From Spirochaetaceae bacterium (GTDB taxonomy: Bacteria > Spirochaetota > Spirochaetia > Treponematales > Breznakiellaceae), in contig JAITCP010000092.1 in assembly GCA_031283025.1 (NCBI GenBank), forward strand, positions 1 to 12,650: a DNA stretch of 12,650 bases, read 5' to 3'. The notes below the pieces were generated by a model. It did not search any database. It was given only the letters and a program-made list of their open reading frames with translations, and was not told where the DNA came from. A program made the position numbers and the translations under genes. Shown piece after piece: positions 1 through 6,375 of this stretch. The stretch's first letter is position 1. Every line of letters starts with the position of its first letter.

Positions 1-987
1 CAGCGTATCTTTGGTTCGGACTCCTATGAAGCAAAATTCTATCTGGACAAGGACGGAGTGCTGCAGTTTTCGTACAGCCAGGACAATTTTCTGGACAACA
101 TACTGCCCCTGTTAAAAAACTTTTTTACCGAGGGCCTTATTGCGCCGGATTTTGCGACGCTCTCCCTAAAAGACAATCTCAGAAACATATATTTTGGCGG
201 CGATTTGCGCGAGGGGCATAACAAATTCGGCTTTATGACCTTTGACTTTATTCCTTCTACTACAGCCGTTTCATTGGGCGGCGGAAAAACCCAAACCGAC
301 GTGGAAGGAATTCTGCCGCCCCTTACCCGGATTCCCGGCGTAACAGACGGCTTTGTACATTTTGTAGAGAATACCCGTGTAATAAAGAATGACGGCTGGG
401 CCCTCTCCGCTGTAACCGGCGGAGAGAAACTTAAAGAGTGCCTTAAACTGTTTGACTTTATGTTCAGTGAAGAAGGTTCCACAGCGCAGAATTTCGGCCT
501 GCCGGAAATGATCGACACGGAAAAATACATAGGTTCAGGCGGCATTGCCTATCCCAGGATGAACCAATGGTTTAACGATCAATCCGAACTGTACTCCAAC
601 GGGGACGGCGCTTTGTTCTCCAGGAATTTCATGGGCTTTAACTTCCCCATCGGGTATGAGAAATCCATAGGGTTTGAACAACAGTTTACCTCGGTTCAGG
701 GGGAGCGGACATGGAAACTCTACGAAGAAGCGAACGTCCTGTCCTGTACCTACAACAAAACATCCTCGCCGTATTTTAGCCTGGTTCCTCCCGTGTTTTC
801 ATTTTCCGAACAACTACAGCGTCAACTGCTGGATACCAATATTGGCAGTACCCAAACAGATATGATCTTCAGTTACATTACAACAAATACCACGACCATC
901 GTTCAAATAAAAGAGGCTTACACAAACGGCAGGATCGGCGATTACATAGAAACATACAGGGACGCTTACGCCCTGGTATCAAAGTAA
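1..987 (+). CDS. Extracellular sugar-type solute-binding protein, C-terminal part (5' end outside window)
   Basis: The frame is open from base 1 to TAA at 985-987, giving 328 visible residues; the N-terminus, including any lipoprotein signal, is cut off by the window edge. The visible part looks like the C-terminal lobe of family 1 solute-binding proteins (LplA-like, 450-550 residues overall). The segment near residues 131-160 (GWALSAVTGGEKLKECLKLF followed by DFMFSEEG) matches the usual 'GW.....KNPE...K..D...SEEG' stretch just before the hinge return. The preceding 'ILPPLTRIPG' is also typical. Such proteins capture oligosaccharides outside the cytoplasmic membrane and deliver them to an ABC importer. 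The ABC ATPase and the glycan-degrading genes downstream support an oligosaccharide ligand. The ligand itself cannot be read from sequence. An internal GTG at 58 is not the start, because the frame continues upstream with family-like sequence. Confidence 0.82.
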   Translation, partial: QRIFGSDSYEAKFYLDKDGVLQFSYSQDNFLDNILPLLKNFFTEGLIAPDFATLSLKDNLRNIYFGGDLREGHNKFGFMTFDFIPSTTAVSLGGGKTQTDVEGILPPLTRIPGVTDGFVHFVENTRVIKNDGWALSAVTGGEKLKECLKLFDFMFSEEGSTAQNFGLPEMIDTEKYIGSGGIAYPRMNQWFNDQSELYSNGDGALFSRNFMGFNFPIGYEKSIGFEQQFTSVQGERTWKLYEEANVLSCTYNKTSSPYFSLVPPVFSFSEQLQRQLLDTNIGSTQTDMIFSYITTNTTTIVQIKEAYTNGRIGDYIETYRDAYALVSK

Positions 988-999
988 AAGGGGATAAGA

Positions 1000-1527
1000 G
1001 TGCGGCATCCACACTGGCTTACAATTCAACGGGCAAGCCTTTTTCTTTTTCTTGCTGTCGGGGTTCTGCTTGTCATTTATGCGTTAGGGTTCATTACCGG
1101 TGTATACCTTTTCTATGCCTATGGCAACGAGGGACTGGTTGACTTTTACCGCTATATGCAGGAAATTAACGCGGGGCTGCTTTGGAAGGGCATAACGGTT
1201 ATGCTCTTTAGCTGTATTTTATTTATGCTGGAATTGGGGCGCCGCGCTGCCGGCATAATCACCCTGATCCTTGTTGTGTTTATTTCCGCAGCCAGTGTGT
1301 TCCTTTCCGCCGGTTCACTTTCACTGCTGGCGGCGGCCCGGGAAGAATACTCCGCTCTGGACCTAAGCTCCCTTAACCGTTACATAGAACGGGGAGCCAT
1401 AAAGTATCGATACTCCACCCTTGTCTATGACATGGGTTTGGCCGGATACGGAATGCTCATTTGTTCATCGCTGTTTTTGGCAATAACCGTAATATGCAAC
1501 GCATTTACCGCAAAGGACGGCACATGA
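1000..1527 (+). CDS. Small polytopic membrane protein of unknown function (175 aa)
   Basis: I do not recognise a characterised family. The protein has four hydrophobic segments at about residues 12-41, 60-79, 83-112 and 144-169, which suggests four transmembrane helices. Between the third and fourth lies a polar loop with charged residues (AAAREEYSALDLSSLNRYIE). The start is GTG at 1000, chosen because AAAGGGG at 987-993 is a strong ribosome-binding site with a 6-nt spacer. It begins 12 nt after the solute-binding-protein gene, and its stop overlaps the next start as ATGA (1524-1527), so it is almost certainly co-translated with both neighbours. It lacks an EAA-type loop (EAA...G) of the kind that couples MalF/MalG permeases to their ATPase, so it is not an ordinary ABC permease. 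A role as an accessory or sensory component of the importer is only inferred from position. Confidence 0.8.
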   Translation: MRHPHWLTIQRASLFLFLAVGVLLVIYALGFITGVYLFYAYGNEGLVDFYRYMQEINAGLLWKGITVMLFSCILFMLELGRRAAGIITLILVVFISAASVFLSAGSLSLLAAAREEYSALDLSSLNRYIERGAIKYRYSTLVYDMGLAGYGMLICSSLFLAITVICNAFTAKDGT

Positions 1528-1943
1528 AAAATTATCAACGGCTCATTTACCAGGCGAATGCGGCCCCTTCAGGTGTTGCCAAACTTTTTCTGATCTTTAA
1601 CACATGGCAGACCATTTTTACCCTTAACACGCTGGATGCGGCCACTGCGGGAATCCGGATAATGGAAGTTATCATGATCAACATTCTGCTTTCTTTTCTT
1701 GTTTTTATCGCCGCTTTTGAAATAAAGCGTTACAACCTGCGCTGGTCCCGGGCCGCTCTGGTGATTGGCATTATTCAGTGCCTGCGGTGTTTTTTTATTC
1801 CGGACGGCCCTTTCTTCGCACGGATCAATATTCTTGTCCCGCTCGAAGCCGCCGGTTTTTTTCTAATCCTTGCTTCTGTCTGGTCGATTTCCAAATGCAG
1901 AAAATACCGCCAGGCGCAAAGAGAATTGCCATGTCTTACCTGA
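1524..1943 (+). CDS. Small polytopic membrane protein of unknown function (139 aa)
   Basis: No family is recognised. Hydrophobic stretches lie at about residues 43-66, 76-93 and 103-122, with a weaker one near 17-35, so three or four membrane helices are likely. The C-terminal tail is short and basic (SKCRKYRQAQR), which by the positive-inside rule would be cytoplasmic. The start chosen is ATG 1524, which overlaps the upstream stop as ATGA and has AAAGGA at 1512-1517 with a 6-nt spacer. The frame is open further upstream (to 1461), but that part only overlaps the coding end of the previous gene. The last 13 nt overlap the start of the ABC ATPase gene, again pointing to coupled translation. 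The function is unknown; the context suggests association with the sugar importer. Confidence 0.75.
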   Translation: MKNYQRLIYQANAAPSGVAKLFLIFNTWQTIFTLNTLDAATAGIRIMEVIMINILLSFLVFIAAFEIKRYNLRWSRAALVIGIIQCLRCFFIPDGPFFARINILVPLEAAGFFLILASVWSISKCRKYRQAQRELPCLT

Positions 1944-3046
1944 GTCTTAAAAACATCAACAAAATTTACCCCGGAGCGGTACAGGCGGTTTTTGACTTTA
2001 ACCTGGAAGCGGAAGAAGGGGATTTTATTGTTCTTGTCGGCCCTTCCGGCTGCGGAAAATCCACAGTGCTGCGGATGATCGCCGGGCTGGAGGAAATCTC
2101 CTCGGGAGATATGTTTTTACAGGATAAGCGGATCAACGATCTGTCCCCTGCGGATCGTGAAGTGGCGATGGTTTTCCAGGACTACGCCCTGTACGGCAAT
2201 ATGACGGTGTATCAGAACATTGGGTTCAGCCTTACCATACGGGGAGAAGACGCGGATCGTATACATGAAAAAGTTTTAGATGTTTCAAAGACCGTAGAAC
2301 TCCGTGATTACCTAAACAGGTACCCCAAAGCCCTTTCCGGCGGGCAGCGTCAGCGGGTTGCTATGGGCAGATCTCTGGCAAAACAGGCAAAGATACTCCT
2401 AATGGATGAACCCCTTTCCAACCTGGACGCAAAACTCAGGCAGCAAACCAGAATGGAACTTGCCGTACTTCACCATGAATGGCATTCAACAACAGTATAT
2501 GTTACCCATGATCAAATAGAAGCCATGACGCTGGCCGATAAAATCGTAGTAATAAACGAGGGGCGTATTCAGCAGATTGGAAGCCCCAATGAAATCTATA
2601 ACTTTCCCGAAAATATATTTACCGCCGCCTTTGTCGGAATGCCCCCCATAAACCTTATCAAGGGGCAAGTAGAGGGAGAAACATTTACCGGTTTTAACAA
2701 TAATAAAGAGCCGCTGTTTAGCTGCAAGGTTCCACGGGAAATTGTCCGACACGCCGGCAATTACCGTCAGGGCGGCATTGTCATGGGGATTAGGCCGGAA
2801 AGTATCCGTCTTTTGTCCGGGGAAGGGCAAAAGTCTGATGATCAATGCCTGCTTAACGCCCCGGTAGAAACGCTGGAACTGCTTGGCGCGGAATACAACG
2901 CGGGATTAAATTTGGGGGGATTTATTTTGACCTGTAGAATTCCCGCCCGCCAGGTGATCCGTCATGGTCAAAATCTTGAAGTGATTTTTACTGTTCAAAG
3001 CGCCCATTTTTTTGATGAAGAATCCGGGCTGCGGATAAGGGGGTAA
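1931..3046 (+). CDS. ABC transporter ATP-binding protein, MalK/UgpC/MsmK class
   Basis: This 371-residue protein is the ATP-hydrolysing subunit of a carbohydrate (CUT1-type) importer, acting on the cytoplasmic face of the membrane. Visible motifs are Walker A GPSGCGKST (37-45), Q-loop VFQDYALYGNMTV with Gln83, ABC signature LSGGQ (135-139), Walker B ILLMDE (155-160), D-loop SNLDAKLR (163-170) and switch His193 in YVTHDQIEAM. The C-terminal portion from about 235 has the TOBE regulatory fold of the class, including MGIRPESIRLL. Length is normal for the class. ATG 1931 is chosen because MSYLSLKNINKIYPG aligns with the usual MalK N-terminus; the Shine-Dalgarno (AAAGAG, 1918-1923) is modest and it overlaps the upstream gene by 13 nt. 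Many bacteria share one such ATPase among several importers; here it sits inside the operon. A minor oddity is LYGNMT where LYPHMT is common in this class. The symbol is left blank because malK, ugpC and msmK are indistinguishable here. Confidence 0.95.
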   Translation: MSYLSLKNINKIYPGAVQAVFDFNLEAEEGDFIVLVGPSGCGKSTVLRMIAGLEEISSGDMFLQDKRINDLSPADREVAMVFQDYALYGNMTVYQNIGFSLTIRGEDADRIHEKVLDVSKTVELRDYLNRYPKALSGGQRQRVAMGRSLAKQAKILLMDEPLSNLDAKLRQQTRMELAVLHHEWHSTTVYVTHDQIEAMTLADKIVVINEGRIQQIGSPNEIYNFPENIFTAAFVGMPPINLIKGQVEGETFTGFNNNKEPLFSCKVPREIVRHAGNYRQGGIVMGIRPESIRLLSGEGQKSDDQCLLNAPVETLELLGAEYNAGLNLGGFILTCRIPARQVIRHGQNLEVIFTVQSAHFFDEESGLRIRG

Positions 3047-3047
3047 A

Positions 3048-3569
3048 ATGAATAAATCAACAAATTATTCGGAAATAATAAATTCGCTTAAAAGCTATTT
3101 GCCCAACAAGATATTGCGGGTTGTTACAATAATTGTTTCGGCTGCGGCCTTAACCGAACTGGCGTTGGCGCAATTTGCCATAAAAATGACACGCCTTTCT
3201 GCGGCAGAAACAACGGGAATAGCCCTTTTTGCTTTTGTTATTTTTGGCATGGTAACGCTGTTTGCCGTTTCAAGGATGAAAGACAGTCTGGGAGGAAAGG
3301 CATTCGCCATAATAATGAATTTTGTTACCGGAATTGCCGCCGTCTGGTATCTGCGCCAGTTGTTTGCCGATGAAATATTTTTTAGGAACCTATATTATGT
3401 TATGAACCGCCGGACTCAAACCTATGAATTGCTCACCCTGGGGGGAAGAATTGCCGCATCTGTTCCGCTGGCAGTTGTTATGCTGGGGGCCGCAGTGTAT
3501 TTCCTCTCCGGACTTGCCATTCTGCTGTTAAGCCCTGCGGCAAATCTAAAAGGTGAGTCCCGTGAATGA
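3048..3569 (+). CDS. Small polytopic membrane protein of unknown function (173 aa)
   Basis: No family is recognised. Four hydrophobic segments are visible at about residues 22-45, 54-75, 83-104 and 135-162. The N-terminal 20 residues are polar and the loop at 105-130 is charged and aromatic (YYVMNRRTQTYELL). ATG 3048 follows the ATPase stop by one nucleotide, with AGGGGG at 3038-3043 as ribosome-binding site. The stop overlaps the next ATG as ATGA at 3566-3569. Its size and four-helix outline resemble the 175-residue protein encoded at 1000-1527 on the other side of the ATPase gene, but I see no convincing residue-level alignment between them. The start of the gene is more AT-rich than its neighbours. 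The role is unknown; co-translation with the ATPase suggests a membrane partner. Confidence 0.78.
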   Translation: MNKSTNYSEIINSLKSYLPNKILRVVTIIVSAAALTELALAQFAIKMTRLSAAETTGIALFAFVIFGMVTLFAVSRMKDSLGGKAFAIIMNFVTGIAAVWYLRQLFADEIFFRNLYYVMNRRTQTYELLTLGGRIAASVPLAVVMLGAAVYFLSGLAILLLSPAANLKGESRE

Positions 3570-4066
3570 AAAGTTTTAAAACAACGCTTTTCAAGACAGC
3601 GCTTTTCAAGACAATGCTTTTTAGGATGTGGGCCGCCGGCGCGGTTTGTTTTTTTGCCGCATGGGGAAGGACAGGGGCTATAGAAACGAATACCTTTTTT
3701 TCTCTTGAGTTAATTTTTAGCCTTATCCTTTTGATGATACTGGGGGATATGTTAATTGTTAATCCTGTAATTCGGCTTGCATCCGGCAAACGGGCGCTGG
3801 GAGAAGCAAAAAGCAGTTCTGCATTTTTGACCGGCGGATTGCTTCATGCCGCAAAAGTCAGCTTTATTATGCTCTTTATTGTAATAACATACTATTTTTT
3901 GAATGTTCTGTTTATCCGTTTCTTAAACCTTGACACTCAATCCGTACCGGTTCCGCTGGAACCTCTTTTGTTCGGTATCCTGTACGGCCTTTACTATTTA
4001 TTTTTTGAAGTTGCAGGAAAATTTATCATTAAAAATAAGGAAGAAAAAAGAAGTGAAACAAGGTAA
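3566..4066 (+). CDS. Small polytopic membrane protein of unknown function (166 aa), repeat-bearing N-terminus
   Basis: No family is recognised. Probable membrane helices lie at about 20-36, 44-68, 90-118 and 130-152, with a charged cytoplasmic-type tail (KNKEEKRSETR). The start is ATG 3566, overlapping the preceding stop as ATGA, with AAAAGGTGAG just upstream (3548-3557, 8-nt spacer). The N-terminus contains three copies of a five-residue unit (FKTTL, FKTAL, FKTML) encoded by a 15-bp tandem repeat, giving a basic amphipathic leader before the first helix. A later start at Met21 would avoid the repeat, but AGG abuts that ATG, which is too close to serve as a ribosome-binding site. The last 14 nt overlap the next gene's GTG start. 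The function is unknown; the position is the same as that of the other small membrane proteins around the ATPase. Confidence 0.75.
   Translation: MKSFKTTLFKTALFKTMLFRMWAAGAVCFFAAWGRTGAIETNTFFSLELIFSLILLMILGDMLIVNPVIRLASGKRALGEAKSSSAFLTGGLLHAAKVSFIMLFIVITYYFLNVLFIRFLNLDTQSVPVPLEPLLFGILYGLYYLFFEVAGKFIIKNKEEKRSETR
3575..3619 (+). repeat. 15-bp in-frame tandem repeat, three copies
   Basis: Three consecutive 15-nt units at 3575-3589, 3590-3604 and 3605-3619 share the pattern TTY-AAR-ACA-NYG-CTT and encode FKTTL, FKTAL and FKTML. Units two and three differ at two bases; one and two differ at three. A degenerate fourth copy begins with TTT AGG. The repeat lies at the extreme 5' end of the membrane-protein gene starting at 3566. 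Because the unit is a multiple of three, copy-number change would lengthen or shorten the leader without a frameshift. Confidence 0.85.
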
Positions 4067-5207
4067 AAAACCGGCAAAAAAACTCCGGACATTCTTTTTA
4101 TTGATCTCGCTTGCCCTGCTTTTTGTTTCCTGCCTGCCGAATACTGCAAATCCGGTTAACAACACACAAGAACAAGAGCAGGAAGAGCAGAAAGATGAAC
4201 AGGAAAAAGAACAAGAAGAAGAAAAGCAAGAAGAGGAAGAGGAACAGGAAGAAAAAGAGCAAGAGGAAGAACAAGAACAAGAGCAGGAAGAAGAAGAAAA
4301 AGAGCAGGAAAAGGAAGAAAAGGAAGAAAAGGAAGAAAAGGAAGATGAGCAAATGCAGGAACAGGATTTTGTACTGACACTGGATGCAGCAGCCGGTTCA
4401 GGCAGCGCCTACTCAGTAATTCGATCAAAAGGTTTTGACTACGAATCGCCGGATCAATCAAGCGGCGGACATACGACATTCGGCCCGCACATTGAACAGC
4501 AGTACGATACAACGCTGGAGAAAAATGTTTTTGCCTTTATCACGCACCATGATGTTGACCGGAACGCTACCGGAGACTGGACGCGGCAGCGGGTTGAAAT
4601 AAAAATTGACCATACAAACGGCAAGTCCGGACGCGATTATTGCGCTTTAGACGGAGCGGATGAAGGGCGGAGTTTTATCTACCGTTGGAAGTTCAAACTG
4701 TCCGCAGATTTTGCCGTATCAACGGAATTTACCCATATACACCAGATAAAGAACGAAGGCGGAGATGCCAGTCAGCCGGTTGCCGCCCTGACCGCCCGTA
4801 CTGTCGGCGGCAATGGGCGGATGCAGCTTACCTACTATGCCCCCGGTTCCGGCAGCCCGACATATTGGGTAAATGCTGCCAATTCCCTTGCCCCGTATCT
4901 TGGCCAATGGGTTCAATGCGAGGAAAGCGTTACTTATTCTTCCAATGCGGCGCAGGCTTCCTACAGCATAAAGATTACCCGAATTGCGGACGGCCAGGTA
5001 CTGATGAACTACACCGCCCCGGCAAACACCATTCAAACATGGCGTGATGGTAACACCCACGGGCGGCCCAAATTTGGCCTGTACCGGAGGATATTTACCG
5101 GTAACAGCCCGGGAAACTCTGTTGAGCCGGCTGACGCAAATAAAGTATCCGGCCTTAAGGACGAAACAATACTTTACGCGGATTTTGAAGTGGTGAGGTT
5201 GAAGTAA
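4053..5207 (+). CDS. Surface lipoprotein with polysaccharide-lyase-like jelly-roll domain and Glu/Gln/Lys tether
   Basis: This 384-residue protein has three parts. Residues 1-27 form a lipoprotein signal: basic N-region (KKPAKKLR), hydrophobic core (TFFLLISLALLFVS) and Cys27 in the lipobox FVSC. Residues 39-104 are almost entirely Glu, Gln and Lys with a few Asp. Residues from about 106 form a domain rich in beta-strand-like sequence, with RQRVEIK at 178-184, YRWKFKL at 210-216, THIHQIK at 227-233 and RPKFGLYR near the C-terminus. In my recollection these motifs mark a family of secreted jelly-roll proteins annotated as polysaccharide lyases or heparin-lyase-like (PL20 is one candidate); the exact family is not certain. 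The GH88 gene immediately downstream supports lyase activity, because GH88 acts on lyase products. The start is GTG 4053 with AGGAAG at 4038-4043, overlapping the preceding gene by 14 nt. An upstream extension of the frame is rejected because the signal peptide would be internal. Confidence 0.8.
   Translation: MKQGKKPAKKLRTFFLLISLALLFVSCLPNTANPVNNTQEQEQEEQKDEQEKEQEEEKQEEEEEQEEKEQEEEQEQEQEEEEKEQEKEEKEEKEEKEDEQMQEQDFVLTLDAAAGSGSAYSVIRSKGFDYESPDQSSGGHTTFGPHIEQQYDTTLEKNVFAFITHHDVDRNATGDWTRQRVEIKIDHTNGKSGRDYCALDGADEGRSFIYRWKFKLSADFAVSTEFTHIHQIKNEGGDASQPVAALTARTVGGNGRMQLTYYAPGSGSPTYWVNAANSLAPYLGQWVQCEESVTYSSNAAQASYSIKITRIADGQVLMNYTAPANTIQTWRDGNTHGRPKFGLYRRIFTGNSPGNSVEPADANKVSGLKDETILYADFEVVRLK
4167..4364 (+). 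repeat. Purine-rich low-complexity tract encoding a 66-residue Glu/Gln/Lys linker
   Basis: From codon 39 to codon 104 of the lipoprotein gene almost every codon is GAA, GAG, CAA, CAG, AAA or AAG, so the + strand is nearly all purine with scattered C. Near its 3' end it resolves into four exact or near-exact 9-bp units (4311-4346) reading KEE-KEE-KEE-KED. The encoded segment is predicted to be highly charged and either extended or a single alpha-helix/coiled coil. Its position directly after the lipidated Cys suggests a spacer lifting the catalytic domain off the membrane. Confidence 0.9.
4311..4346 (+). repeat. 9-bp tandem repeat (AAGGAAGAA), four copies
   Basis: Units lie at 4311-4319, 4320-4328, 4329-4337 and 4338-4346; the first three are identical and the fourth ends in T instead of A. 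They encode KEE three times and then KED in frame. The tract is pure purine on the + strand up to the final T, so copy number could vary by slippage without breaking the frame. Confidence 0.9.
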
Positions 5208-5210
5208 AAC

Positions 5211-6359
5211 ATGGACACGATTGCCCGCAGCGGGGAATGGGCGGCTGCTCATTCATGGGCGCAAGCGCTCTGGCCGAAAATCAGCGAAAAAATGTCCGCC
5301 CAATGCGGGCGGCTGGGAGCTGCCGTACCTTACGCCGCGATTGACGGCGTTTACTCTGACAAGATGCGGGATAACATTTACTGGTGGTGTAATGGTTTTT
5401 GGCCCGGAATGCTCTGGCTCATGTATCACGCCGACAGGGATGACAAATACCTCCAAACCGCCCGCGCCGTTGAAGAAAGGCTGGATGCCGCGCTGGCCGG
5501 CTTCGAGGGCCTCCACCACGACGTTGGTTTTATGTGGATGCTGGCTTCGGTTGCGGACTGGCATCTTACCGGAGATAAGACAGCCCGTATCAGGGCGCTC
5601 CATGCGGCAAATCTTCTTGCGGGCCGCTATAATCCGCGGGGGCGTTTTATCCGGGCGTGGAACCGGGATTGCACCGGCTGGATCATCATTGACTGCATGA
5701 TGAACCTTTCCCTTTTGTACTGGGCAAGCGGGCAGCTAAATGATCCCCGGTTCAAATTTATCGCTATGGATCATGCGGATACGGCCCTTAAATTTCTGGT
5801 GAGGGAAGATGGTTCCTGCAATCATATTGCGGTGCTTGATCCGCAGAACGGGGCGCTTCTGGAACTTCCCGCCGGGCAGGGATACGCTTCCGGTTCCTCC
5901 TGGACGCGGGGGCAGGCATGGGCGCTGTACGGCTTTGCGATAAGTTACCGTCACACCGGGGAAATGCGCTATCTGGAAGCGGCCCGGCGTATAGCGCGGT
6001 ATTTTTGCGCGGAAGTTTCCCGTTTTGGTTATGTACCGCCTGTTGATTTCCGCGCCCCGGAAGAACCTCGCAAGATCGACACTTCTGCCGGGGCCATTGC
6101 CGCGTGCGGGCTTTTGGCGTTGGCAGCAATAGCGGAGGGGGAAGAATCCGTCCGGCACTGTACCGATGCGCTTGCCATACTGCAAGCAATAGAGGCGGCC
6201 CATTGCGATTGGAATATCTTAACAGACGGAATTGTACAGATGGGAACAGCCCAGTACCACGGAAAAACCGATGAATTGCACGTTCCCCTGATTTACGGCG
6301 ATTATTTTTTTTTGGAAGCGGTACATAAACTTTTGCATCCGGAATTTATTATTTGGTAA
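5211..6359 (+). CDS. Unsaturated glucuronyl hydrolase, glycoside hydrolase family 88
   Basis: This 382-residue protein closely fits GH88 in length and motifs. GH88 enzymes hydrate and release the 4,5-unsaturated uronic acid that polysaccharide lyases leave at the non-reducing end of oligosaccharides. The two acidic residues established in the Bacillus enzyme correspond by context to Asp104 (HHDVGFM) and Asp161 (GWIIIDCMMN). The strongly conserved SSWTRGQAWALYGF block is at 229-242, and NGFWPGMLWLMY at 61-72 is also family-typical. No signal peptide is present, so it acts in the cytoplasm on imported lyase products. It starts at ATG 5211, 3 nt after the lyase-like lipoprotein gene, with only weak ribosome-binding candidates (GAGG 5195-5198 or GAAG 5201-5204), so translation may depend on coupling. 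GH105 is a related alternative, but the HHDVGF and SSWTRGQAW signatures favour GH88. Whether the substrate is glycosaminoglycan-derived, glucuronan-derived or another type is not visible. Confidence 0.92.
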   Translation: MDTIARSGEWAAAHSWAQALWPKISEKMSAQCGRLGAAVPYAAIDGVYSDKMRDNIYWWCNGFWPGMLWLMYHADRDDKYLQTARAVEERLDAALAGFEGLHHDVGFMWMLASVADWHLTGDKTARIRALHAANLLAGRYNPRGRFIRAWNRDCTGWIIIDCMMNLSLLYWASGQLNDPRFKFIAMDHADTALKFLVREDGSCNHIAVLDPQNGALLELPAGQGYASGSSWTRGQAWALYGFAISYRHTGEMRYLEAARRIARYFCAEVSRFGYVPPVDFRAPEEPRKIDTSAGAIAACGLLALAAIAEGEESVRHCTDALAILQAIEAAHCDWNILTDGIVQMGTAQYHGKTDELHVPLIYGDYFFLEAVHKLLHPEFIIW

Positions 6360-6375
6360 TTTGGAGTAAAGAAAC

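Noticed and set aside
58..60. GTG as the start of the solute-binding protein
   Set aside because: The same frame is open to base 1 with plausible binding-protein sequence, and a start here would leave no export signal.
1778..1930. N-terminal extension of the ABC ATPase
   Set aside because: The extra 51 residues overlap the previous gene out of frame and do not resemble the family; alignment starts at ATG 1931.
3478..3789. Minus-strand frame with LKS-type repeats
   Set aside because: It is the complement of the 15-bp tandem repeat in the membrane-protein gene at 3566; there is no independent evidence for coding.
3930..4052. N-terminal extension of the lyase-like lipoprotein
   Set aside because: It would bury the lipoprotein signal inside the protein; GTG 4053 places the basic and hydrophobic regions correctly before the lipobox.
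4098..4352. Minus-strand frame encoding an almost pure Leu/Phe protein
   Set aside because: It is the complement of the Glu/Gln/Lys codon tract of the lipoprotein gene, so the hydrophobicity is an artefact of the purine-rich strand.
5736..6203. Minus-strand open frames across the GH88 gene
   Set aside because: GH88 motifs are fully conserved on the + strand, and the antisense translations look random and Arg/Pro-rich.
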